From positions 1 through 8,444 of the forward strand of contig JAGLNY010000133.1 of the NCBI GenBank assembly GCA_023139255.1: a DNA stretch of 8,444 bases, given 5' to 3'. Origin of the DNA: Spirochaetales bacterium. Its GTDB lineage: Bacteria > Spirochaetota > Spirochaetia > JABMQR01. This document shows, piece by piece, positions 1-6,906 of this stretch (its first letter is position 1; each line of letters starts with the position of its first letter). A model generated the notes under the pieces. The model saw nothing but the letters and a program-made list of their open reading frames with translations, did not search any database and was not told where the DNA came from. Position numbers and translations under genes: made by a program.

Positions 1-633
1 TTTGATCTTGTTCAGGAAGGTAATATAGGTTTAATAAAAGCAGTTGAGAAGTTTGAATATAGAAAAGGATATAAGTTTTCTACATATGCAACATGGTGGA
101 TTCGTCAGGCTATAACCAGATCTATTTCTGATCAAGCACGAACTATTCGCGTTCCTGTTCATATGATAGAGCAAATAAATAAAGTTGTCAGAGAATCAAG
201 ACAACTTATGCAGGTTTACGGCCGGGAACCCACAGATGAAGAGATAGCGGAAAGACTTGGCTGGACACCGCAAAGAGTGAAGGCCGTTAAAAATGTTGCC
301 AGAGAGCCTATATCACTGGAAACTCCAATTGGAGAAGAAGAGGATTCTCTACTCGGCGATTTCATCGAAGATAAAGATGTGGAAAATCCCGCAACACAAA
401 CTGCATTTAAACTATTACAGGAGCAACTGCAGGATGTACTTACTACTCTTCCTCCCAGAGAGCAGGAGGTCTTAAAAATGCGGTTTGGACTTGAAGATGG
501 TTATTCATTGACTTTAGAGGAAGTTGGATTATACTTTGAAGTCACGCGTGAACGAATTAGACAGATTGAGGCGAAGGCACTTCGTCGACTACGTCATCCA
601 AAACGAAGCAGAAGATTAAAGGATTATGTATAA
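1..633 (+). CDS. rpoD: RNA polymerase primary sigma factor RpoD (sigma-70), 3' part
   Basis: This is the C-terminal 210 residues of the housekeeping sigma factor, which directs core RNA polymerase to -10/-35 promoters. The frame is open from base 1, so the 5' end lies outside the window. The first residues (FDLVQEGNIGLIKAVEKF) are region 2.2. They are followed by the region 2.3/2.4 block KFSTYATWWIRQAITRSI, which melts and reads the -10 element, then by region 3 (QARTIRVPVHM and the helix-turn-helix-like EEIAERLGWTPQRVKAV). Region 4.2 near the C-terminus carries LTLEEVG and VTRERIRQIEAKALRRLRHP, the -35 reading helix. These blocks match primary (group 1) sigma factors rather than alternative ones. 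An internal ATG at 163 is not the real start, because conserved sequence continues upstream of it. The zinc-ribbon gene follows after 14 nt and is probably co-transcribed. The known dnaG-rpoD arrangement predicts primase upstream, but that cannot be seen here. Confidence 0.97.
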   Translation, partial: FDLVQEGNIGLIKAVEKFEYRKGYKFSTYATWWIRQAITRSISDQARTIRVPVHMIEQINKVVRESRQLMQVYGREPTDEEIAERLGWTPQRVKAVKNVAREPISLETPIGEEEDSLLGDFIEDKDVENPATQTAFKLLQEQLQDVLTTLPPREQEVLKMRFGLEDGYSLTLEEVGLYFEVTRERIRQIEAKALRRLRHPKRSRRLKDYV

Positions 634-647
634 TCAGGAGAATATAT

Positions 648-1451
648 ATGCAGGAAATTTTTGAGAAACTAAAATTGTTACAAGTAGTATTATCACAAAA
701 GTATTTGATTCAGGATGAAATTAGGGAAATCCCAAAAACACTTGAAACTAAAATTGAGTTGTTAAATCGAGGCAAGAAAAACTATCTTGAAAAAAATGAG
801 AGATTGAAACGTACAAATGATGAACTTAAAAGTTTGAGAATCAGGCTTGACGAAGCCGAGCATGTACGGGAAAATTATGAGAAACAAATGGATTTGATAA
901 CAACACAGCGAGAATATGAAGCACTGGATAAAGAAATAACCGACGCTGCAGAAAAAGAGCAGCAATTACGGAAAGCAATCCTTCATAAAGAAAAAACCCT
1001 TGATGACCTGAAATTTCAGTTGGAAGAGCATGAAGAGCTCATGGAACTTCAAGAAGAAGAAGTATCAACAGAACAGGAAAAAATGGAACAAATTCTTTCT
1101 GAGAAAAAGAATGAGCTTGATGAACTTGAAAAAAATGAAAATGAACTTATACCAGATATTGATCAGGAAGTTCTTTTCAAATTTGAGCGTATCATTAAAA
1201 GCAAAGCCGGTGTAGGTATAGTCCCAATACATGAGAATATTTGTACTGGGTGCCATATGCAGCTTCCTACACAATTTGTTAACGATGTCAGGATCGGAAA
1301 TGATTTTATGTTTTGTCCATATTGCAGTCGGATATTGTTTTTTGAAGAAATTCTTGATTCTATTAAAAGCATGGCATCCTCAGAAAAAGTTGATAATGTA
1401 CAGGATGTAGCCTTTTCTGATTTAGTTGATCTTGATGAGTTTGATATTTAA
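648..1451 (+). CDS. Coiled-coil/C4 zinc-ribbon protein (zf-RING_7, DUF164 family)
   Basis: This 267-residue cytoplasmic protein has a long charged coiled coil (about residues 20-180, rich in E, K, L and Q) followed by a C4 zinc ribbon. The ribbon cysteines are visible as CTGC (C199, C202) and CPYC (C223, C226), separated by LPTQFVNDVR, a layout typical of PF02591. An acidic tail (DLVDLDEFDI) ends the protein. Relatives include Helicobacter HP0958/FlgZ, which binds sigma-54 and flagellar mRNA, and chlamydial CT398/CdsZ, which is linked to sigma-54 and type III secretion. What this member binds is unknown. The start is well supported: AGGAG at 636-640 lies 7 nt before ATG 648. The gene sits 14 nt after rpoD, so an operon is likely. 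Its last codons overlap a predicted promoter for rnpB. Family assignment is firm; a role with sigma factors or in translation is only inferred from relatives and from the neighbour. Confidence 0.88.
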   Translation: MQEIFEKLKLLQVVLSQKYLIQDEIREIPKTLETKIELLNRGKKNYLEKNERLKRTNDELKSLRIRLDEAEHVRENYEKQMDLITTQREYEALDKEITDAAEKEQQLRKAILHKEKTLDDLKFQLEEHEELMELQEEEVSTEQEKMEQILSEKKNELDELEKNENELIPDIDQEVLFKFERIIKSKAGVGIVPIHENICTGCHMQLPTQFVNDVRIGNDFMFCPYCSRILFFEEILDSIKSMASSEKVDNVQDVAFSDLVDLDEFDI

Positions 1452-1461
1452 AAGGTAAAAT
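1432..1461 (+). promoter_or_regulatory. Predicted sigma-70 promoter of rnpB
   Basis: A -35-like TTGATG (1432-1437) and a -10-like TAAAAT (1456-1461) are separated by 18 bp. The -10 box ends 4 nt before the first base of the RNase P RNA P1 helix (1466), so transcription would begin at or within a base or two of the mature 5' end. The -35 box lies inside the last codons of the zinc-ribbon gene, and the -10 box lies just after its stop codon. The -35 matches consensus in four of six bases and the -10 in five of six. No start site has been measured, and AT-rich DNA yields chance matches, so the position relative to P1 is the main support. Confidence 0.55.
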
Positions 1462-1465
1462 AGTT

Positions 1466-1793
1466 TAACAGACTGGTGACCGCCGGTAGGGGTAACCCTA
1501 CGGGAGGAAAGTCCGGGCTCCATAGAACATGATGCCGGATAATACCCGGGGGCTTACAGCCACAGAAAGTGCCACAGAAAATATACCGCCTGAGAAGGTA
1601 AGGGTGAAAAGGTGAGGTAAGAGCTCACCGCCTGTGTGGTAACAGATAGGGCATGGCAAACCTCATCAGGAGCAAAATCAAGCAGCAGAAGGGTTGTTCG
1701 CCCATTATCTGCGGGTAGATTGCTGGAATATATTGGTAACAATATATCTAGATAGATGGTCACTAAAACAGAACCCGGCTTATATGTCTGTTA
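1466..1793 (+). ncRNA. rnpB: RNase P RNA, bacterial type A
   Basis: This is the catalytic RNA of RNase P, which removes 5' leaders from pre-tRNAs together with the RnpA protein. All the universal blocks are present. The GAGGAAAGTCCGGGCTCC block at 1504-1521 pairs with ACAGAACCCGGCTTA at 1768-1782 to form P4: AAG/CTT and CCGGG/CCCGG, with the conserved U bulge at 1512. The ends close as P1 (TAACAGAC 1466-1473 with GTCTGTTA 1786-1793). P3 is a 6-bp hairpin capped by GUAA (1486-1501). P12 is GGTGAG/CTCACC (1611-1616/1624-1629). A pseudoknot P6 pairs GGGTGAA (1602-1608) with TTCGCCC (1697-1703), inside a loop closed by GCAGA/TCTGC (1685-1689/1708-1712). P18 is an 8-bp stem with a GUAA tetraloop (1728-1747). 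The P6/P16-17 arrangement marks type A. At about 328 nt it is slightly shorter than the roughly 377 nt of E. coli. Five T residues follow P1 at 1794-1798. Exact mature ends are inferred from P1. Confidence 0.96.
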
Positions 1794-1807
1794 TTTTTAA
1801 AATTTGT

Positions 1808-2719
1808 ATGAATAAAGAGATGTTGTCAGCTAAAAAAATTTATAATCTTATATTTTCCTCATTATCATTAATATTTATAGTTATGAGTATTTTTGGCTGC
1901 CGGCAGGAATCGACTATTACATCAGAAACAACTACAAAAACCACAATTCAATTACTTTGGAACGAAAAAGATTACGAAAAAATTTATAGTTCAATTGATT
2001 ATAATGAAAATTTATTAGATATCTCAAAGAACAATTTACTATTTTATGGGTTTTCAGCTTATTATCTTTTCAGAGAAACAGGATCCGTTGATTATTTAAA
2101 TCAAACATTATCTTCTCTTGAAAGATTCAGACTGTTGTACAGTGAATCTTCTGATATAAATTTACTTAATGAAGTGCATCTGATACTTTCTCTTTCAAAT
2201 TATTTACTAGGGCAATATAAAAATGCAATTCTTCATGCCGAGAAGGTTATTTCTTTAGGAACTGTTATTAAAAAGGACATTCATATAATACTTGGTTTGT
2301 CTTATTACTTTTCAGGAGACTTCGCAAAATCCTTAATTGAATTATCGGAAATTGAAAACCCATCTTATCAACTTACAATACTTTTATATAGAATATCTAA
2401 AAAAATAAATTTACATGCAGAGACAATTGAATATCTTAATGCCGCTTCAAGTATCTCAGATAATGAGTTGGAAAAATATATTTCTAATATTTTATTGGTG
2501 AATGATTACAACTCTGACAAACAATATGATAGTGCTCTTAATATTTTGAATTCATTGAAAAGCCAGCTTTCTTCTCCGTTTTTATTAAGTTCACTTTACT
2601 ACTATCTAGGTATTATACATGGCGAAAAAGGGAATTACATTGAGGCAAGAACAATGTGGAACAGATCCCTTGAACACAATTCTGAAAATACCTATGCTCT
2701 GGACAAATTATCAAAATGA
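1808..2719 (+). CDS. TPR-like lipoprotein of unknown function
   Basis: This predicted 303-residue exported lipoprotein has a basic N-region (AKK), a hydrophobic core (LIFSSLSLIFIVM) and a relaxed lipobox SIFGC that would be lipidated on C31 and anchored in a membrane. The rest is mostly helical, with degenerate tetratricopeptide-like pairs at about residues 118-150 (NYLLGQYKNAILHAEKVI), 156-185 (YYFSGDFAKSLIELSEI) and 255-299 (GIIHGEKGNYIEARTMWNRSLE). TPR domains usually bind proteins; the partner here is unknown. The start is uncertain. The frame stays open upstream into rnpB (an ATG at 1694 is inside the RNA gene and can be dismissed). ATG 1808 and ATG 1820 both yield a good signal peptide, and neither has a clear Shine-Dalgarno site. 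Its TGA overlaps the ATG of the radical SAM gene (ATGA, 2716-2719), which suggests translational coupling. I saw no separate promoter after rnpB. Confidence 0.8.
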   Translation: MNKEMLSAKKIYNLIFSSLSLIFIVMSIFGCRQESTITSETTTKTTIQLLWNEKDYEKIYSSIDYNENLLDISKNNLLFYGFSAYYLFRETGSVDYLNQTLSSLERFRLLYSESSDINLLNEVHLILSLSNYLLGQYKNAILHAEKVISLGTVIKKDIHIILGLSYYFSGDFAKSLIELSEIENPSYQLTILLYRISKKINLHAETIEYLNAASSISDNELEKYISNILLVNDYNSDKQYDSALNILNSLKSQLSSPFLLSSLYYYLGIIHGEKGNYIEARTMWNRSLEHNSENTYALDKLSK

Positions 2720-5196
2720 AAATAAACCCCGAAAATGATCTTAAAGATGCATTACTGCTGGTTGATCAGCCTGCACGATATATCGGAGGAGAGTTCCAGC
2801 TTAAACCAATAATTCCTAAAAAAAAAGATTATAGAGTAGGGCTTTGTTTCCCGGATCTTTATGAAATCGGTATGTCAAATAATGCAATGAAAATTCTTTA
2901 TGATTTAATGAACCGCTTAGAAGGAGTTTGCTGTGAACGGGTTTTTGCCCCTGCCCCAGATTTTGAGGAATTATTAAAGGACAGAAATATTCCTTTATAT
3001 ACTCTTGAAACAGGACTTCCTTTACATAGTTTAGATATGCTTTGCTTTACTGTAGGCTATGAGCTTAGTGCTACAAATATCCTTAATGTGCTGGAACTCG
3101 GTGGTATTCCAATTCATGATAAGGATAGGACTGATGAGCATCCTATTGTTATTGCCGGCGGGCCTGCTTTAACAAATCCCCTGCCATTCAGTAATTTTCT
3201 TGATGTTGTATATATAGGGGAAGCAGAATCGGATTTTCCAGAAATTTTAAAATCTGTAAAAGAAATGAAGTCTGTATTAAAAGATCGTAATACAATTATT
3301 GCACATATTCGTAGTTATGACTGCATTTGGCATAAATCCAAGAAAAAAGTTTGTCGTTCTATACATAGTTCTTTTCCCGATAGCAGGCAGACAAAATTTG
3401 ATTATTACACAGTCCCAACACTAAAACCTGTACAGGATCATGGTGTTGTTGAAATAATGAGAGGCTGCCCTAACGGCTGTAGGTTTTGTCATGCAGGCGA
3501 ACTATACAAACCATACAGACAGCGGTCAATTGAAGAAATTCAGGAAATAGCAGATCAAATGGTAAATGAGTTTGGATACAGGAATATAACCCTTTCTTCT
3601 CTTTCATCTGGGGATCATCCTGATATTCTTGGTATAACTTCCAGATTAAACGTTGAATTCATAAACAAGCATGTTTCATTATCACTCCCTTCGCTTAAAG
3701 TAGATAGTTTTACTCTTTCAATATTGGATCAATTATCTTCTGTAAGGAAGAGCGGATTAACCTTTGCTATAGAGACTCCTGTTACAGCGTGGCAAAAAAG
3801 CATGAATAAGGAAGTTCCAATAGAGAAAATTATTCATATAATACTTGAAGCAAAAAAAAGAGGTTGGAAGCTCGCAAAATTTTATTTTATGACAGGTCTT
3901 CCTTTTGTGGACAGGGATCAGGAAATAACAGAGATAACTAAATTTATCAGTAGAATTAAGCAGGAAACACGTATTCAGTTAAATATTAATATTGGAACTT
4001 TTATTCCCAAACCACATACTTCATTTCAATGGGCCTCGCTTATGAATCCTGAAGAAGCTTTAATACATTTACGAAACATGAAAAACTCAATTATGTCCGC
4101 TAATAGGAATATAAAAGTTAATTATCATGATCCATATATATCATTTATAGAGGGTATGATAAGCAGGGGTGATGAGAGAGTAGGTGCTATAATTTATTCA
4201 GCGTACAGTAAAGGTGCACGATTGGATGCCTGGGATGATTATCTGAATAAAGATCTATGGTTAGAGATAATTTGCTCAAGCAACTGGGATATTCAAGAAG
4301 AAATATGCCGCGAAAGAGATTTGGATGAAAAACTTCCCTGGGACTCAATAAAGTTAGCTTCATCAAAAGCGTACCTCAAAACCGAGTATTTAAAAGCATC
4401 CCGTTCTGAAGAAACTAATGTTTGTTCCATAGAATGTGATCATAAATGCGGGGTTTGTAGTAATACAAAAAGTATAAATCCTATAAATGCAGTTGAGAAT
4501 TCGAACTCATTGTATTTTAAAAATAATTTGAAGGATTCAAATACTGAACCCCCTGAAACATATAAATTCCTTATTCAATACCGTAAAATCGGAAAAGCAA
4601 TCTACTTCTCACATATACATGTTATGCGGATGTTTGAGAAAACTTTTCAACGGGCTGGTATCAAGCTTGCTTTCAGCCGGGGTTATAATCCAAAACCCAT
4701 ATTGGAATTTGCACATCCGCTGCCGTTAGGCATTACCGGAAATCGTGAGATGCTTTCTGCTACGATAAATTTTTCCGGAGAAAAAGAACTAAAATCTGAA
4801 GATATTATTCAGTTAATGAACAAATATCTTCCTGAAGGCTTTTATATTGATAATATGATACAAATTACTAATAACAAGAAAAAATCACTCTCATCATCAT
4901 ATTATGCATCTGAGTACACAATATCCGGGCTTGATACTACCGGTATTGTTACTATTGATGCTTTAACTGAGGAAAATGAAAATATCTCAATAATAACTCA
5001 TGGTAATCAATCTATTACCTTGTCAATTCATGATCCTGATGCAAAGAAATCAAGCAAAGGAAGCAGTAGTGGTAATCTTATGAAATTGATTGGGTACTCT
5101 GTGCCGAAATATGATTTTTTAAGTAAATATAAAGTAGTAAGAAATTGCCTGTATGTAAATAACATGCAGGATTATATTGATTATTATTCAATTTAA
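2716..5196 (+). CDS. Radical SAM protein, TIGR03960-like, fused to C-terminal DUF2344 (TIGR03936-like) domain
   Basis: This 826-residue predicted cytoplasmic iron-sulfur enzyme has unknown substrate. An N-terminal part resembling B12-binding radical SAM proteins (about residues 38-180, with VGLCFPDLYEIGMSNNAMK) leads into the radical SAM core. Its signature is MRGCPNGCRFCHAGE, with C251, C255 and C258 (CxxxCxxC) as expected ligands of the SAM-binding 4Fe-4S cluster, followed by SSLSSGDHPDI. A second cysteine set, C570, C574, C578 and C581 (CSIECDHKCGVC), sits near the end of the first module and could bind another cluster or zinc. A polar linker, rich in Asn and Ser, leads into DUF2344 from about residue 616 (FLIQYRKIGKAIYFSHIHVM, then FSRGYNPKP and PLPLG). 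The two modules are separate adjacent genes in some bacteria and fused in others. Where family members often have an EAGSQR-like stretch, this one has ETPVTAWQ (353-360). It overlaps the upstream lipoprotein gene by 4 nt. Family placement is strong; the reaction is unknown. Confidence 0.9.
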   Translation: MKINPENDLKDALLLVDQPARYIGGEFQLKPIIPKKKDYRVGLCFPDLYEIGMSNNAMKILYDLMNRLEGVCCERVFAPAPDFEELLKDRNIPLYTLETGLPLHSLDMLCFTVGYELSATNILNVLELGGIPIHDKDRTDEHPIVIAGGPALTNPLPFSNFLDVVYIGEAESDFPEILKSVKEMKSVLKDRNTIIAHIRSYDCIWHKSKKKVCRSIHSSFPDSRQTKFDYYTVPTLKPVQDHGVVEIMRGCPNGCRFCHAGELYKPYRQRSIEEIQEIADQMVNEFGYRNITLSSLSSGDHPDILGITSRLNVEFINKHVSLSLPSLKVDSFTLSILDQLSSVRKSGLTFAIETPVTAWQKSMNKEVPIEKIIHIILEAKKRGWKLAKFYFMTGLPFVDRDQEITEITKFISRIKQETRIQLNINIGTFIPKPHTSFQWASLMNPEEALIHLRNMKNSIMSANRNIKVNYHDPYISFIEGMISRGDERVGAIIYSAYSKGARLDAWDDYLNKDLWLEIICSSNWDIQEEICRERDLDEKLPWDSIKLASSKAYLKTEYLKASRSEETNVCSIECDHKCGVCSNTKSINPINAVENSNSLYFKNNLKDSNTEPPETYKFLIQYRKIGKAIYFSHIHVMRMFEKTFQRAGIKLAFSRGYNPKPILEFAHPLPLGITGNREMLSATINFSGEKELKSEDIIQLMNKYLPEGFYIDNMIQITNNKKKSLSSSYYASEYTISGLDTTGIVTIDALTEENENISIITHGNQSITLSIHDPDAKKSSKGSSSGNLMKLIGYSVPKYDFLSKYKVVRNCLYVNNMQDYIDYYSI

Positions 5197-5205
5197 ACCA
5201 AATTA

Positions 5206-6063
5206 TTAATTTTCCCCATTTATTTTTTTTGCTTTTTCCCAATATTTATCCATTACTGATAATTCAGTCTCAGATTCCAGATCAATTCCATCTTTCTTCA
5301 TAAGTTCGGCCATCACTGTAAAACGTTTTTTAAATTTATTATTTGTTCGAAAAAGGGCTTCATCCGGATCAACATTGAGAAAGCGGGCATAATTTATTAA
5401 TGAAAAAAGAATATCTCCAAACTCATCAATAATTCTTTCTCTATTTGAGTTGTTTTCAACTTCAGAAGCTAATTCTTCAAGTTCTTCTCGTATTTTCTGA
5501 AATACATCCTTAGATTTATCCCAGTCAAATCCATACTTTTTAACTTTTTTCTGTATTTCTACTGATTGCAGTAAATTTGGCATTGAGCCGGGTATATAAG
5601 CAAAAATATTTTCTTCATTTTTTTTCCCTTCTATATTTTCTTTTATTGAATTCCAAAGTTCAATAACTTCTTCAGGATTTTCTGCTTTTACTTTTTCTGA
5701 ATAATTATTTTTAAATACATGAGGATGTCTTCTTATTAATTTTTCTGAAGTGTTTTCTAAAACTTGTGTTAAAGAAAAATGATTCATTTCCTCATGCATA
5801 ATTGTGAGCATGGAAACTACCAGATACAAATCACCGAGTTCTTCAGAGCATTCCTGAATATCTTTTTTTATAAAAGCATCTATATATTCATATGATTCCT
5901 CAATAAGATTTTTGTAAAATGTTTGTGGAGTTTGATCACGATCCCAGGGACATCCATCTGGTGATCGAAGCATTTTCAGGATTTCGTATAAGCGATTAAA
6001 TGCTGATTCATGAGAATTGCTGCTTGAATAATAAATGTTTTTATCTTTCTGTTGATTATTCAT
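5206..6063 (-). CDS. mazG: Nucleoside triphosphate pyrophosphohydrolase MazG
   Basis: MazG hydrolyses (d)NTPs to NMP and pyrophosphate, which helps clear abnormal nucleotides; in E. coli it also lowers ppGpp under stress. The protein has two MazG helical modules. The first contains the diagnostic SPDGCPWDRDQT (34-45), then LIEESYEY (E55, E56, E59) and EELGD (74-78), giving the EExxE...ExxD magnesium-binding set, followed by RRHPHVF. The second contains EELEELASE, IIDEFGDILFSLINYARFL and NNKFKKRF. I chose the ATG at 6061-6063, giving 285 residues, because AAAGGAAG lies 11 nt upstream and the conserved domain begins soon after. An in-frame ATG at 6118-6120 would add 19 unconserved residues and has no ribosome site. 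It is probably the last gene of the minus-strand unit, 86 nt after the lipoprotein stop. The Gln/Asn/Ser-rich first 18 residues are unconserved-looking. Related to iMazG/HisE-type pyrophosphohydrolases, but the two-module layout fits full-length MazG. Confidence 0.93.
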   Translation of the reverse strand: MNNQQKDKNIYYSSSNSHESAFNRLYEILKMLRSPDGCPWDRDQTPQTFYKNLIEESYEYIDAFIKKDIQECSEELGDLYLVVSMLTIMHEEMNHFSLTQVLENTSEKLIRRHPHVFKNNYSEKVKAENPEEVIELWNSIKENIEGKKNEENIFAYIPGSMPNLLQSVEIQKKVKKYGFDWDKSKDVFQKIREELEELASEVENNSNRERIIDEFGDILFSLINYARFLNVDPDEALFRTNNKFKKRFTVMAELMKKDGIDLESETELSVMDKYWEKAKKINGEN

Positions 6064-6074
6064 ATGATGTACTG

Positions 6075-6082
6075 CTTCCTTT
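6075..6082 (-). promoter_or_regulatory. Ribosome binding site deciding the mazG start
   Basis: On the minus strand this reads AAAGGAAG, a good Shine-Dalgarno match 11 nt before the ATG at 6061-6063. The spacing is slightly long. No comparable purine run precedes the alternative in-frame ATG at 6118-6120, so this site favours the shorter MazG. Confidence 0.6.
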
Positions 6083-6149
6083 GCATTATTTGTATATATT
6101 GTATTGGACAGAATATACATTATTTAAAGTTATATGCTTATTAAAAAAT

Positions 6150-6896
6150 TTATGGAAGCTTAACACTCCCTAGGTATGTTACTTGTGTATCAGCGACAAT
6201 ACTATCATGGTCTATTTCAAATGCCGGTTCTTTTACATAATATGACCCAAATAGATGGAGATAATAATCTTCATCAGTAACATTAACATATTCGGAATAC
6301 TCGTAATCATCAGGATCAAGAATTATTGAGTCTTTACCATTCCCGATTTCTGAATACCGCACTAGCCTACCATCAGATAATAAATCAGATGTTGGATCAG
6401 TTGTTAAATATAATGAAAGGTCTAAATTAATATTATCGCTATTTGTAGTAACAATGATTTTCCCATCCAGGGATGTACTCCCGGATAATAAAAGAAGGAT
6501 ATCGTCAATAATAATAGATGGGAATGAGAATGTATTTTCGTCACCTAATCTGAAAATATATAATTTAAAGACATCAGGGTTTGTCTCAATATGTTGAGGA
6601 TTATTATAAGTTATTGAATCTATTAGTTTTAAATTATCAGTATTACTTAAGATTATATTTGGACTGTTTGAATAACAGTAAAACAAATTAATTCCATTTA
6701 TTGTAAAAATATCATTAATATTTTTAATAGTAAAATAAATAGAACTGCCTGGTGTGATATATTCTATTGAATCAGACTCAAGTATAGTAGTTACAATAAA
6801 AGGATTCTTCGGCAAACCACAGGAAATAAAAAAAATGGAAGCAAACAGCATCAGTACACTTAAGGCTGATAAAGTTTTACTTCCACTACTCTTCAT
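6150..6896 (-). CDS. Hypothetical lipoprotein
   Basis: I do not recognise this 248-residue protein. Its N-terminus is a lipoprotein signal: MKSSGSK, a hydrophobic stretch (LSALSVLMLFASIFFI) and a relaxed lipobox FISC, with C26 as the expected lipidation site. The mature part is acidic and rich in Asp, Ser, Ile, Thr and Tyr, with alternating polar and hydrophobic residues (for example DNINLDLSLYLTT) that suggest mainly beta structure. I see no catalytic motif, repeats or further membrane segment. It begins 10 nt after the stop of the TPR membrane protein gene. CTGGAG, the last bases of that gene, may serve as its ribosome site, but 13 nt from the ATG is long. The operon position points to envelope work alongside the TPR protein. 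Function cannot be stated; that it is a secreted, lipidated protein is likely. Confidence 0.75.
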   Translation of the reverse strand: MKSSGSKTLSALSVLMLFASIFFISCGLPKNPFIVTTILESDSIEYITPGSSIYFTIKNINDIFTINGINLFYCYSNSPNIILSNTDNLKLIDSITYNNPQHIETNPDVFKLYIFRLGDENTFSFPSIIIDDILLLLSGSTSLDGKIIVTTNSDNINLDLSLYLTTDPTSDLLSDGRLVRYSEIGNGKDSIILDPDDYEYSEYVNVTDEDYYLHLFGSYYVKEPAFEIDHDSIVADTQVTYLGSVKLP

Positions 6897-6906
6897 ATTT
6901 ATTTTT

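Noticed and set aside
1030..1274. Overlapping small frames on both strands inside the zinc-ribbon gene
   Set aside because: They are shadows of the coiled-coil coding sequence, rich in Lys, Phe and Ile as expected from out-of-frame AT-rich DNA.
1554..1763. Minus-strand 69-codon reading frame
   Set aside because: It is antisense to rnpB, has no ribosome site of note, and its composition follows RNA helices rather than a protein.
1694..1807. Upstream extension of the lipoprotein reading frame starting at ATG 1694
   Set aside because: It lies inside the conserved RNase P RNA (P17/P18 and P1). The encoded residues precede a complete signal peptide and look like chance translation of RNA structure.
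5170..5215. Possible bidirectional terminator between the convergent genes
   Set aside because: The only inverted repeats are 5-bp AT-only or nearly AT-only stems, expected by chance in this base composition.
6064..6120. Longer MazG beginning at the ATG at 6118-6120
   Set aside because: No Shine-Dalgarno site precedes it, the extra residues are not conserved MazG sequence, and a good AAAGGAAG site favours the ATG at 6061-6063.
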